Shown: piece by piece, positions 30,290-40,838 of the stretch | Layout of the letters: each line of letters opens with the position of its first letter | How positions within the stretch are numbered: position 1 is the stretch's first letter | Origin: Rhynchopus euleeides | Taxonomy: Eukaryota > Euglenozoa > Diplonemea > Diplonemida > Diplonemidae | Direction of reading: 5' to 3' | DNA: 64,000 nt | NCBI GenBank assembly: GCA_963210315.1 | Contig: OY723277.1 | Coordinates: 1,178,001-1,242,000 of the forward strand | Translations under genes and position numbers: made by a program | Notes under the pieces: generated by a model | What the model was told of the DNA's origin: nothing | What the model saw: only the letters and a program-made list of their open reading frames with translations | Database searches by the model: none

Positions 30290-31500
30290 AATATGCCAGT
30301 GTAACCCACGTGTGTGGATGGCTGCAGGTGGGAGGGAGGGTTGGGTTGGGTCGTGGATGTGATATTGGCTTTATTGCAGCCTCTGCCACTGTGTTTCTGT
30401 GGGGGGCACTTCGCTCCGTGTCATACTGGGTCAGTTTCCCCCCCCCCCCCCCTTTCTTGTGAGGCGGATCACTTTTCTGCGCTTCTGACGGAAGGCCCCC
30501 TGCGTGTCGGGCTCCCTTGGGAGAGCCGCTGTGGAGATCCAACGGAGGCTTGTTCAGGCAAGTCACACACGGGCAAAAGGGGGTGGGGTGAGTGGGGGGG
30601 GGGGGGGGGGGTGCGAATTGGATCGGGGGCAGAGGCGGTGCGTCTCCTCAGCATGACATGTGTAGGAGCAAGGGCATACTGTGGTGTTCTCTCTCTGTCT
30701 TGTCTGTCTCACTCTCTCCCCCTCCCTCTCGTATGCTTCAACTGTGAACATCCCCGCAACGAGAATGCTCGTGTCTCTATCTATCTCTTTCTCCCTTCAC
30801 CACCACGGAGGTTTAACCAGCTTCGCTGTGTCTTGAGTGGTCTCAGTGGTTCCTTGATGAAAAGGGAAGTGATGCAGGTCTCACACTTACACTTCATTTG
30901 GTGTCGACAAATCACGGGCACTGCGAGAGCTAGGCTGCTGCACAGACCTGTTCTGCCGCATTGACGCCCCTCCCCTCACATAGCAGGGTAGGGGGCAGCG
31001 TTCAGTATCTTTAGAACCCCCCCGTGATTTTGCGCATTCTGTAGTTGGGTTCGCGAACTGGCATCGCATCGTGTCGAGAGAAGACACCTCATGAGTCGCC
31101 AATACTCGCTACTGCGGGATATAGATCACTGCACGGAAACACCCCCCCCCTCCCAACTCACACTGACCTTCGCTGCGGCAGGAGATTTTGCTTGGGGAAA
31201 AATAACCGGACCTTGCAGATACAGGCTCAGCTATGTGACTGTGGCAGTCAGCACGCCCAGTCAAATAGGGGGGAGGGGGCAAATAAAGAACCAGCCTGGA
31301 CAACAAAAAAAAGGTGAAAAATGAGTGCCCCAGCTTCCAGGGAACAGCGGCGCAGTCGGGAGTGCAAGGGCCCTCCTGCCCCCCCCCCCCCCGCAAGAAG
31401 TTGGAAAGGGATGGGAGGGGGGGGGGGGGGTTTGGTTGTCGAGAAATGAATGGAAAAGCAAGTCTCCCAGCACCTTCTTGCAATGTTGGTCCTTTTTGTA
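30290..31500. other. Intergenic region with homopolymer tracts
   Basis: There is a run of 14 C near 30438, 18 G near 30595, further C runs near 31140 and 31381, and a G run near 31420. The segment at 31446-31500 (GAATGGAAAAGCAAGTCTCC) recurs in diverged form at 35551-35600. No gene is supported. Confidence 0.5.
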
Positions 31501-31605
31501 CACGGTGGACTCCCGCACGTCGGGGTAGACCCTTTTGAGATAACGGAATATCGGGGGGTATGGCGAGGGTCCAACCCCCGCGAGTGGGGGTGGGGGTCCA
31601 CCGTG
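31501..31605. repeat. Hairpin module 1 with CACGGTGG inverted ends
   Basis: This 105-bp module starts CACGGTGGACTCCC and ends with the inverse (GGGGTCCACCGTG). It has an internal G/C-rich foldback. It looks like a miniature inverted-repeat element. Confidence 0.7.
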
Positions 31606-31698
31606 TATGCATGAAGCAGCGAGGGGGGGGGGGAGAGAGAGAGGTACCTACGGTAATACAACGGTTCTGCCCCCCCCCCCCCCCCACTCTCCCGTCTG

Positions 31699-31847
31699 CA
31701 CGGTGGACTCCCACCCCCTGGAGCGGGGGTCTGCCCTGCTATTTTTGGTGCCCAGACGACCCCCGCGAGCGGGGGTCGGACCTCGCCAGACCCCCGATAT
31801 TCCGATATCCCAAAAAGGTGCACCCTGACGTGTGGGAGTCCACCGTG
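31699..31847. repeat. Hairpin module 2 with CACGGTGG inverted ends
   Basis: This 149-bp module has the same terminal sequence (CACGGTGGACTCCCAC / GTGGGAGTCCACCGTG). The interior has a perfect ACCCCCGCGAGCGGGGGT hairpin. Confidence 0.72.
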
Positions 31848-31891
31848 TGTGTTGTGTGACTGGTGACATTCCGAAACAACCCCAGCACGTG

Positions 31892-31983
31892 CACGGTGGC
31901 CTCCCGCACGCCAGTCTACACCTTTTTGAACGGTAGTTAAAGCGGGGGTCAGACCCCGCTCCAGGGGGCGGGAGTCCACCGTG
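31892..31983. repeat. Hairpin module 3 with CACGGTGG inverted ends
   Basis: This 92-bp module starts CACGGTGGCCTCCCGC and ends GCGGGAGTCCACCGTG-like, with the internal palindrome AGCGGGGGTCAGACCCCGCT. Confidence 0.7.
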
Positions 31984-32035
31984 ATCATGCCCTTTTGTAC
32001 CACATGTAATACTACACGACGCGCTGGCAGAAATC

Positions 32036-32270
32036 TCCTGAACCGGTTTGAAAACAGTAACCGGTTCCTTGGGAACCGGTTTGGGAACCGGTTGAAATCA
32101 CAACGGCAAACCGGTTACTGACAAATCCGAACCGGTTGAGGACAGGTTCAGAACCGGCTGGGACCGGTTCTGAAACTGGCAAAAACCGGTTCGTGAACCG
32201 GTTTGCAGGAACCGGTTTCAGAACCGGTTCGAGAACCGGTTTCAGAACCGGTTCTGAAACCGGTTCCCCC
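32036..32270. repeat. Dense array of the palindrome AACCGGTT
   Basis: More than a dozen copies of AACCGGTT or one-base variants occur at irregular 10-20-bp spacing, joined by short G/A/C linkers such as CGGTTCTGAAACCGG. The array leads directly into the 292-bp satellite and shares its linker sequences. Confidence 0.88.
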
Positions 32271-33328
32271 AGTCCTGACCGGATTTCTATAGGGGGACCC
32301 TTTCGAATTTTTTTTCGGGGGGGTAAATTGAACGTTTTTGGCCATTTGAAGCCACTGCGACCATTCCCGGGCCTCGGAAATCAGATTCTTGCCCCTCAAA
32401 TGCGGTACCGGTCCGGACGAAAATCCGGACCGGAACCGCAGGTACCGCATGCAGAAACTGGCAGAAACCGGTTCGTGAACCGGTAGAACCGGTTTGCCCA
32501 GAACCGGTTCCCGAACCGGTTCGTGAACCGGTTCTGGAACCGGTTCACAAACCGGTTCACGCAGTCCTGACTGGATTTCTATAGGGGGATCCTTTCGAAT
32601 TTTTTTTCCGGGGGGTAAATTGAACGTTTTTGGCCATTTGAAGCCACTGCGACCATTCCCGGGCCTCGGAAATCAGATTCTTGCCCCTCAAATGCGGTAC
32701 CGGTCCGGACGAAAATCCGGACCGGAACCGCAGGTACCGCATGCAGAAACTGGCAGAAACCGGTTCGTGAACCGGTAGAACCGGTTTGCCCAGAACCGGT
32801 TCCCGAACCGGTTCGTGAACCGGTTCTGGAACCGGTTCACAAACCGGTTCACGCAGTCCTGACTGGATTTCTATAGGGGGATCCTTTCGAATTTTTTTTC
32901 CGGGGGGTAAATTGAACGTTTTTGGCCATTTGAAGCCACTGCGACCATTCCCGGGCCTCGGAAATCAGATTCTTGCCCCTCAAATGCGGTACCGGTCCGG
33001 ACGAAAATCCGGACCGGAACCGCAGGTACCGCATGCAGAAACTGGCAGAAACCGGTTCGTGAACCGGTAGAACCGGTTTGCCCAGAACCGGTTCCCGAAC
33101 CGGTTCGTGAACCGGTTCTGGAACCGGTTCACAAACCGGTTCACGCAGTCCTGACTGGATTTCTATAGGGGGATCCTTTCGAATTTTTTTTCCGGGGGGT
33201 AAATTGAACGTTTTTGGCCATTTGAAGCCACTGCGACCATTCCCGGGCCTCGGAAATCAGATTCTTGCCCCTCAAATGCGGTACCGGTCCGGACGAAAAT
33301 CCGGACCGGAACCGCAGGTACCGCATGC
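32271..33328. repeat. 292-bp satellite, 3.6 units, each with an AACCGGTT block
   Basis: Units start AGTCCTGACTGG at 32271, 32563, 32855 and 33147, an exact 292-bp period. Units 2-4 are almost identical and unit 1 is slightly diverged. Each full unit has about 185 bp of unique sequence followed by about 105 bp of clustered AACCGGTT sites. The array stops within unit 4 after CCGCATGCAG. The short open frames on either strand simply repeat with the unit and are not genes. Confidence 0.92.
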
Positions 33329-35179
33329 AGCCGCCCCAGCGCCGCCCTCCCCACCCCCCTCCCCAGCCTGTCCCAGAAGAGGTCGCTTTTCCCATTGGTG
33401 CCTGCCTATGTATTGCCTCTGTTGTGCCTGCGCCTGTGCCTCCCTGCCCTGTATTTTTTTACCCTCACGGGTATCACGATACAGGGCAGTCCACCCCCTC
33501 CCCCCAAAAATCGTTCGCATCATCTTGGCGCCCATTCCTTCCACTTTCTGGATGTGTTTGGTATTTCCGAACGAAATTTTCCAGCGTCAAGACTGATACC
33601 TCGCCGTTTTAGAGTCAGTCACTTCTACCGCCGCTGCGATTTGCGATACGGTAGTTGTGCAGAAATGCTAACATTTAATTTGCTCTGTGGAACCTGGACT
33701 GCACCTTCTGGGCTGTGAGTCTGTAGATAGTTGGACAGTTGCGGAACCCATCCTTTGTGTGCCTCCGACTTGAGGAGCTGTCGACTTCAGAACCAAGGTT
33801 CAGAACGAAGATGACGACCTGCTGTGAGCTGCAAACCTTCTTGACACACCTACCGTACCTGCATTACACTCGTGGTAATTCCATACCCCTGGAAACAGGA
33901 GACCACCGTCTGTTCACAGATGGTCTTGAGCGTGGTAGCCATCTTTGCTATGGAGTCACGATTAAGTCTTTGTGGTCACGTGGGCCCATGAGCAGCGGAT
34001 ACACTTGGAGTGGAGGGAGGGGGTGCGGTTCTGGAAAAGCGGGTCTGAATCTGGTCAAGGACGACTGAGGGCTTCAGTTCGAGTTTAATGTGGGTCCAAG
34101 GGTACACAGGAGATCACTGCTTGCATATTCAACCTGCTTGTCATCCTCTGGTTACTGTTCAACGGCTCGAACTCCTCGACTTTCCTTGGCTGACTGAAAT
34201 GAAACAATACGTATGCTGCTATTGTGTTGTTCCCCTGACAGAGGAACACAAGGGAAGGGTACTGCAGCTGTCCACGAAGTGGCTCGACGTAGCCACCTCA
34301 CGCTGCCTAGAGGGTCGGTTCAGGTTGAAGCAGAGCAATTAAGTGTTAGGGGGATGCCTTTGGTCAAGGCCTTTTCTAAAAAAAATTGACCCACGGCGCC
34401 TGTGTTGTAGCTCGGTCTACGCCAGGTTCCACACCCCGTCATCGCAAAACGTACACATACACAGAGGCAGGCCTCTGTGGTACGGGAGCATGATGGGAGG
34501 AAATTTTGCCTTTTGGTCAAAAAGGCGCCTTTTTAGAATAAATTGACCCGCAGGGTGGCTGAGTCTTATCAGACAGGCCGACCTATGTTGATCAATGGAA
34601 CCACACAACCTGTTCAACCTGCAAACCACCCGGGGTGGCGGCTGAGTCCTCACCCCTGCCGTAGCATGCATGAGATAAGCCGACGTCGACCTCCGCTCCG
34701 GTCTCTCAACAACGGTCGTCACCAGTTGAACCGCGTCTGGGAAAGCCTGATCTTTGGATCTGGCCTCCCTGTTGTCACTGTGATTCGAAGAACTGTGGGG
34801 TTCAGAACCAAGGATGAGGAACTGCTGTGAGCTGCACACTCTCTTGACACACCTGCACGTATCTGCGTTACACTCGTGGGAAACCCGAAACCTGTATTTA
34901 TACAGGAGACTTCCATCTGGGACAGTTTCTGTTCCAGATGAGCTTTGACAGTGGTAGCCATCTTTGCTATGGAGCCATCGTCATTGCTATCGTCGTCACT
35001 CGGACCCATGAGCAGCGGATACAATTGGTGTGGAAGGAGAGGGTGCGGTTCTGGATCAGTAGGTCTGAATCTGACACTGGGACTGAAACCCATAGGTCTG
35101 AGATGACGTGCGGGTCAGGTCCGTATACCGGTCCACCGACCGGTACACGGCCAACCGGTCGGGACCCACTTTGCCCGGT

Positions 35180-35365
35180 TCGCAAATGTCGGTTCTGGAA
35201 CCGGTTCGGGCGGAACCGGTTCACCGGCGGAACCGGTTTACCGGTGAACCGGTTCACCGGTGAACCGGTTCGTCCGAACCGGTTCTGGAACCGGTTCCAC
35301 CGAACCGGTTCGCCGGTGAACCGGTTCCGCCGAACCGGTTCTGGAACCGGTTCAGCCCGTGCCAG
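35180..35365. repeat. Second cluster of AACCGGTT palindromes
   Basis: About a dozen AACCGGTT copies are separated by 5-14 bp, interleaved with TTCACCGGTGAA-type palindromes. The linkers differ from those of the 32-kb array. Confidence 0.85.
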
Positions 35366-36221
35366 CGCGTCGTGTATGGCCTCAGCCAACCCCCCCCCCC
35401 TCCTTGAACACGGATATCAATAATCATGGGAAAATGTGTGTAATGTCTGGGGTGTGTAAATAAGACACAACTCGCTCCGTTTTGGGCGCTTCCTACGTCT
35501 GGGGAGGCACGAAAAGAGGGGGGGGGGGGGTTTTTTTTCGAGTGCCGAGAGTGAATGGAAAAGCAACTCTCCCAGCCACCTTCTCGCAATGTTAGCTCCC
35601 TTTTTTTGAAAGAGGGGGAGGGGGCGGAGGTTTTCATGTAGAGAAAACCATGGTGCAGATTTGACATCCCCTTCACGCGCTGTGCATATGTAGTGTGTCT
35701 GAGAGATGGCGCAATGATTGTGTTGTGATAATATGCTGTGTGCGGCAAAAGGAGCCTTGTTTGGGCGACTCAAGATACACCGCTGTTCCAGGTCACGTCG
35801 GCGCCAGCTCCCTGCTGCGAGGAGGGAGACCTCGCATGGGTCTCAGCAAGTAGCAGGGTCTGCTGTATGCAAAAAAATCGGAATCCGAGCCTGTCGAAAT
35901 AAAAAAGCGGTGTACCACATGGCCACTTCGTTGTCCAGCAACCCCGAGCACACGGGTAGAAAAGAAGAGGGTGAGGGAAGGAACAGTTTCGGCTGCCAAC
36001 CCATGCCTGTAAAGGGGGTGGCCCACGCCAAGGTGGATGGAAGCAGCCGCCAGAATTCAGAGAGAGATGTGTGTAGTGTAGTGTAGTAGTGTTGGGCTGT
36101 GTGCAGGGGTTTTTCCAGGGGGGTCGGGGGGGGTCAGTTTTTGGGTCAATTTTTTCACCTTTTCCATTACCACAGACAGGCGTGTTTCTAGTGGGGGATG
36201 AGGATGAGTCCAGCCAAGAGC

Positions 36222-36280
36222 CAGACGTTCACTACCGCGGCCTCCGGCGGCTGGGGGGGCTCCGCCCCCCAGACCTCCCT
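36222..36280 (+). repeat. Dispersed 60-bp G/C-hairpin repeat
   Basis: This is a plus-oriented copy (CGTTCACTACCGCGGCCTCC followed by the GGGGGGGCTCCGCCCCCC stem). Confidence 0.75.
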
Positions 36281-36387
36281 TGTGGCGTGTGTCTCGTACT
36301 CAAGTCATTCGATTCCCATCAGAATCCAACCGCCCCAGTAGCCTCAGGAGGATGCAGCCAACTCACACAGAATCTACGCCCACAATG

Positions 36388-36447
36388 AACAGATGTTCAC
36401 TACCGTGGCCTCCGGCAGCTGGGGGCTCTGCCCCCCAGACCCCCCCA
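36388..36447 (+). repeat. Dispersed 60-bp G/C-hairpin repeat (variant stem)
   Basis: This copy has a shortened stem (GGGGGCTCTGCCCCCC), 110 bp from the previous copy and in the same orientation. Confidence 0.72.
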
Positions 36448-36745
36448 TCTGCGCTTATACGGCTATGGCATATCAGGGGGTATGCCTGGGGCACCTGAGG
36501 ATGGCGCGAGCGGGAGAGGAACCCATTCGTTACATGACTCCAGGGAATGGGGATGTGGCAACGCAAGGAGGTGTCGTCACATGGCGCAACAGCCGGATAC
36601 GACTGCTGGGGTTACGTTGGCAGCGAGGGCGCGAAGCGCCCGAGCGTTCTCCCCACGGTGATAATTTTTTTGAGGCAAAAACCACGACTGACCCTCCCCG
36701 TTTCGAAAAATCCGAATCCTAGAAAAACCCCTGGCTGTGTGGTGT

Positions 36746-36901
36746 AAAAAAGACTTGGAGTTGCGTTCTTTGTTTGTACGAACGGTGCCTGCTTGTGCAT
36801 GTGTGCAGATACCGAACGCTGCCACGAGTCTTTTTAGTTGGAAAACCGCGTTGTTCTGACAAAAAAGACTTGGAGTTGCGTTCTTTGTTTGTACGAACGG
36901 T
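36746..36901 (-). repeat. B1-A2-B2 terminal repeat block of the tyrosine-recombinase element
   Basis: On the plus strand the order is B2 (AAAAAAGACTTGGAGTTGCG onward), A2 (TTTGTTTGTACGAACGGTGCC onward, to TTGTTCTGAC), then B1, which repeats the first 41 bp. A circular DNA intermediate formed from A1 and B2 would recreate the A2 junction, as proposed for this class. Confidence 0.88.
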
Positions 36902-36953
36902 CATTCTTTTTAGGTACTCACCCCCCTCCCTTTTTCTTTTACTGCTGTAAGGC

Positions 36954-38533
36954 TCACAGCCTCGTGTATTGATCGGCGACATTCTCAGCCGTCGAAACAT
37001 ATTCAGGTCGGACCTCGCACTCGTGATCCTCGAGCTGGAACCGGATCAGATCCAGCCAGTATTGGCAACCCTCAACATGCGTGATGCCCTTCTTGATCGC
37101 ACCAATCACAGCTTGGTTGTCGCTGTAAAGCATGATGGAATGCCCCTTCCAACGGGGCCTGTTGCACACACATTTAACCGCCTTGTAGGCAGCAAACAGC
37201 TCCTTTCTAAAGATGGTCGCTGATGCAAGATCACCCCAGAACTTCCCGTGGTGAACATTCATGTCCTCCAGCACGACTGCCCAGCCTGTAAGGCTGGCAT
37301 CACAAACAACCTGGACCACAGGCCGTGTTACCGTGACCCAGGAGCGCCACGCGTTCTCTGACAGCGAGTCAGTCTGGCATCGTAAAGCTACCCGTGTGGT
37401 CTGCTCCATTGGGTAGTTCTCGTCCCATGCAATCCCGCACCGAGACGTTGTTGACATCCAGGTGAGAATGGGCAATGCCCCATATAACGAGAGGCGTAGC
37501 GCATGGAATCGCCAGAGCAGAGCACCACAAAGACGCCACCACAATCGCAGAGGCGCAGCATGTTGTAACAGGAGAAGTTGTGCCGCCGGCAATGTCTTCG
37601 CCACCCACGACGGATCCATCCGCCAGCGTCGTTGTCGTAGATCCACCTCGATTCCCAGCAGGGTCGTATACGCAGCTGGGGCTTCCTGAGCTCCGATGCA
37701 GATGTTATACTTGGCGCAGGTCGATGTGAACACCCTGTGAACTTCCGCCAGCTGTAGACTATTCCCACTGAATATCGCGTTGTCAATCCAGGCAATCCCT
37801 TTCGTGTGTGATACATCGCAAGCCATCCGCACCAACTTCAGAGTCAGTGCCTGAGCCGCTTGGGGTGCCGGCGAGTATCCCATCGGGAGGCGAGTCATTC
37901 GCCGGTGCAAGTTCCTAGCCCGGAAGGCAAATAGGTGGCGCACCTCCTGCGGCAATCCGAACTGAAAGAAGAAACTCTTAAAATCGAACTGCAACACCAG
38001 CGTTCCGCTAAACACCACCCTGAGGATTTCGTCGTATGAGGGGAGGATGCAGCGGGGAAGGGTCGACATATCGAGAGCCCGATTTATCACACAGCATGAC
38101 ATGATGAAACGCAATGTGCCCGGTGCCTTCTTCGGAACACAGAACACACCCTGATACCAGGCAGAGGATGACACAGCCTTCGGGAGTTTCTCCGTAATCC
38201 CCAAGACATCCAACCGTTCCACGTGCGGCAGGATCTTCATGTTCATGGGTCCGGGACGTGGTTGCATCGACACATCGACCTGTCGCTTCAAGAATGCAGG
38301 ATCGCAAAACCACTGGAAGTTGTCCCGGAGATCAGGGAAATCTCGAAGGAGTGCGTCAAGGTGCAGCACGGTTGGTGTAGCCTCCGATATGACTCCCTCG
38401 TAGCTTGCTCGAGGGGAAGATGTGAATCGATGGTCAGCCCAGGCGGAAGCGTAGTCGTAGCTTCGCAGAAGGAGGCGGATAGGGCCAGCCCGGTATAGGC
38501 TCTGCACCGAATCTAGCGAATCCCCCGATGTAC
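36954..38533 (-). CDS. Reverse transcriptase-RNase H of the tyrosine-recombinase element
   Basis: The frame is open up to 39335, but its upstream 267 codons overlap the recombinase in another frame and look like a shadow, so I give the part after the recombinase stop (about 525 codons). The RT fingers/palm contain VFCVPKK and motif A QFDFKSFF. Motif C is WIDN in place of YxDD. The RNase H has VCDAS, RKELFAA, YSDNQ and NVADQYTR, giving the D-E-D-D set. No ATG stands at the beginning, so translation by frameshift from the recombinase frame or by reinitiation is likely. The enzyme copies the element RNA into DNA. The stop is TGA, 53 nt before the B1 repeat. Confidence 0.88.
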
Positions 38534-39430
38534 TCACTGTTGAAGAAGCCGTGTCGCAGTACGGGTCTCCTGCGTCGACCTCCAGAGGTGGTGAGGGAGA
38601 TACTGCTCCGTCGAAGCCGAGCTGCGGTGCCGGGCGAGGCGTTGTGCCGCCTCCTGCCCCGCTGAGTCTGCTGTCTTGTGAAGGGCACTCCTCCGTATCC
38701 CGTGGGAGAGCGCGCTTACCGACACCCGCAGGAAGTCGTTGTATCCCTTGTAGGTGAGGCCCTGAAAAAGGGGGGCCTCCGGGCACTGAGCCGTCCTGTC
38801 CGCGATCCACGCACGGAGGAGTGGGATGTATTTGCCGACTGACGGCAAGAGGAGGGCCTGGCCTCGGTGGTGCAGATCTGTCTTTCCCCCGTAAAAAACA
38901 ACCATCATGTCGCCGGATGGGGGGAAACTCACATGGCTGCACAGCAGCCTTTCCAGATCGCTCCAGCGGCAGCCCGTGCTCCACTGGAACGCCAATGCGA
39001 CAGCTTGGAGGGTGAGAGGGGGTCGGAACACTGCATTGAAGATGGCATTGGGATGGATCACCACCTTGTTGCGGGGAGGGGCGAGTGGGGCCCTTTGGTA
39101 TGTGGCACGGCGGAATGCCTCGGCTGGGGGGATCTTCGCCATTGCGTGGTAGGTCATGTACTGACGCACGCTGGCATCCGAGAATCTGGGGTTCTGCTTC
39201 TGCAGCAGACGAAGCCACATTAAAAAAGCCATTTCGGGGTGCAGGGTAGGGATCTCGCGCTGAGCCTGCTGACGGAACTGATCCGCTCTCGCCTCCACTG
39301 ACAGCATCGCGTTCCGCGAGGACTGACGGTAGCACGACGCCAGAAAAACTGTTGTCTCGTCTTTCAGAGACGACAAATCCTCGACTGAGAGGGTTGGCGC
39401 CGGCTTCCGGATCTGGTGCCCCTCCCGCAT
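38534..39430 (-). CDS. Tyrosine recombinase of the retrotransposon
   Basis: The product has 298 residues. The phage-integrase-like catalytic set is complete: R155 (TGCRWSDLE), K183 (GGKTD), H243-x2-R246 (SHGIRRSA), H268 (ARHRS) and the nucleophile Y277 (TEQYLP). Residues 1-120 would be the SAM-like core-binding domain. It should integrate a circular DNA copy without target duplication, which replaces the integrase of LTR elements. It starts at an ATG 18 nt after the gag stop, in the same frame, with no other stop between, so a gag-YR readthrough product is possible (UGA followed by CUG). Its end overlaps an RT open frame in another phase. Confidence 0.9.
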   Translation of the reverse strand: MREGHQIRKPAPTLSVEDLSSLKDETTVFLASCYRQSSRNAMLSVEARADQFRQQAQREIPTLHPEMAFLMWLRLLQKQNPRFSDASVRQYMTYHAMAKIPPAEAFRRATYQRAPLAPPRNKVVIHPNAIFNAVFRPPLTLQAVALAFQWSTGCRWSDLERLLCSHVSFPPSGDMMVVFYGGKTDLHHRGQALLLPSVGKYIPLLRAWIADRTAQCPEAPLFQGLTYKGYNDFLRVSVSALSHGIRRSALHKTADSAGQEAAQRLARHRSSASTEQYLPHHLWRSTQETRTATRLLQQ

Positions 39431-39448
39431 GGGGGCCCAGAAATCCAG

Positions 39449-40816
39449 TCAGTGCGAGGGGTGCTTCGGGGGGGGTGCGTGAAAACCCTTCCGCTTGTTG
39501 CCGGCCTGACGGGCGTTCTGGTTGCCCTGATGCGGCTGCTGTTGCGGATGGTTCCCCCGAGCCTGAGGACGGAACTGCCGGGCGATCTTCGCAGCATCAG
39601 AGTGGGCAGACACCATCCTCTCCCGCGTCAACTCCCCGAAGGGGATCGCGGCGAGGCGGGTCTCCAGTTCCGCCGCCCCGAGCGATCCCTGGTCCCTACT
39701 GCAAGACCCCGACACCAGCTCGTCCCGCAGGAGGAGGGCCTCCAGACGCACCACGATCGTGTGCAGCACCTGGGGGATCGCCGTTGCGACCCCCGAGAAG
39801 AGAAGCTGACGCAACACCTCCATATGTGCTCTACGATCGTGGTACGGCCCCGGCGTGGTCGCACTGGCAGGGCAGGGCCTGTGCCGGAGCGTCAGGTGCA
39901 CCCAGAGGCTCTCAATGTCCCCCGAAGAGGACAACAGGGGGAACCAGGTAACTACTCTTGTGTAGTCGACAGTGTGCGTCTGCTGCCCGTAGTAGCCTGC
40001 CGGCACCCCGGCATGACCCGGTGCACCCCAGCTCCCGTGAGGTGTACTGAACACCGAGGGAGAGAACAGCCCTGTGGAACTGGGGTGGGTGGGAGAGGAA
40101 CCCCACTGAGGAGCCCCCTGAGCCCCGGCCCACGGCGCTACTGAAGCGCTGTGTTGAATAGGGGGGGCCTGCCCCGGCGTAGTACCGGGAGGGGCCGGCC
40201 AGCCTGACACTGAGCCAGGGGAAAAGAACTGGGAAGGGAAGGATCCCGTGATGTGTGCTTGCCCCGGCACCCCACTGAGTGGTGCGGGCCCCGCTGACAC
40301 TGAGCCAGGGGGGAAAGCATGGGTGGCCTGTGCGGTACTGAGTGTCGTGGGCCCCGACCCGGAGCCCGGTAGGGGAGGTTGAGCCGACTGTGGAGGGGGA
40401 GGGGGGTGGGAAGCAGAATTATTCTGGAAGGGCACAGTGAACCCAGCAGCAGCCTCTGCAGCCTCCTCCGCGATCTTCTCCTCCGGCTCTGCATCCGGCT
40501 TCGCAGCAGCACGGTCACCCACAGCATCTTCCCCATGATGCACGGCGAAGGCGCACGGTGGGCAGCACCACGGAGCGTCAGACGGGGGCTCGAGGAACTT
40601 CGCAAGAAGATCATCCTCGCCGCTAACCTTCTTCCACTCAGGACACTGAGCCCGGCCACGCCCACCACAGCGCCAGCAAGACCGGCTTTGCGCGGCCTTG
40701 TGCTCAACCCCACACGAAGCGAAACAACAATTCGTGCGGGGGGCGGCCTTCGGCGCATCTTTCGGCAGTGCAGGGATATGGATGTCACTCCATTTCGCCT
40801 CACGCAGCTGCGACAT
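39449..40816 (-). CDS. Gag-like protein of the tyrosine-recombinase retrotransposon
   Basis: The product has 455 residues from the ATG at 40816, just inside A1; an open frame extends 18 codons further into A1. Residues about 25-100 hold a Cys-rich cluster (CC-x3-C, CWRCGG, CCPPC) that may form a PHD/treble-clef-like zinc domain. The middle (about 130-290) is Pro/Gly/Ser low complexity with repeats of the type PGSVS-GPAP. The C-terminal third is helical, with a basic tail ending in a Lys/Pro/His-rich stretch. It is assumed to be the particle protein by position. I cannot match it to a named gag family. Confidence 0.75.
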   Translation of the reverse strand: MSQLREAKWSDIHIPALPKDAPKAAPRTNCCFASCGVEHKAAQSRSCWRCGGRGRAQCPEWKKVSGEDDLLAKFLEPPSDAPWCCPPCAFAVHHGEDAVGDRAAAKPDAEPEEKIAEEAAEAAAGFTVPFQNNSASHPPPPPQSAQPPLPGSGSGPTTLSTAQATHAFPPGSVSAGPAPLSGVPGQAHITGSFPSQFFSPGSVSGWPAPPGTTPGQAPPIQHSASVAPWAGAQGAPQWGSSPTHPSSTGLFSPSVFSTPHGSWGAPGHAGVPAGYYGQQTHTVDYTRVVTWFPLLSSSGDIESLWVHLTLRHRPCPASATTPGPYHDRRAHMEVLRQLLFSGVATAIPQVLHTIVVRLEALLLRDELVSGSCSRDQGSLGAAELETRLAAIPFGELTRERMVSAHSDAAKIARQFRPQARGNHPQQQPHQGNQNARQAGNKRKGFHAPPPKHPSH

Positions 40817-40838
40817 CTTTACCTGGACGAACCCGGTT

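Larger units (their letters stand above)
33329..36745. other. Intergenic region with diverged duplications and a second AACCGGTT cluster
   Basis: Segments at about 33786-34070 and 34800-35085 are diverged direct copies of each other (shared GTGGTAGCCATCTTTGCTAT). Two related pieces near 34350 and 34500 share the motif AAATTGACCC. At 35180-35365 there is a second AACCGGTT-rich cluster with CACCGGTG spacers. Two G/C-hairpin repeats lie at 36222-36280 and 36388-36447. No gene is supported. Confidence 0.6.

Noticed and set aside
32271..33328. CRISPR-like array
   Set aside because: The period is 292 bp with conserved sequence throughout rather than short repeats with unique spacers, and no cas gene is present.
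38534..39335. N-terminal 267 codons of the long RT open frame
   Set aside because: They overlap the recombinase, whose catalytic residues are complete, and the overlapping translation is low-complexity. I treat it as a shadow, although a frameshift fusion remains possible.
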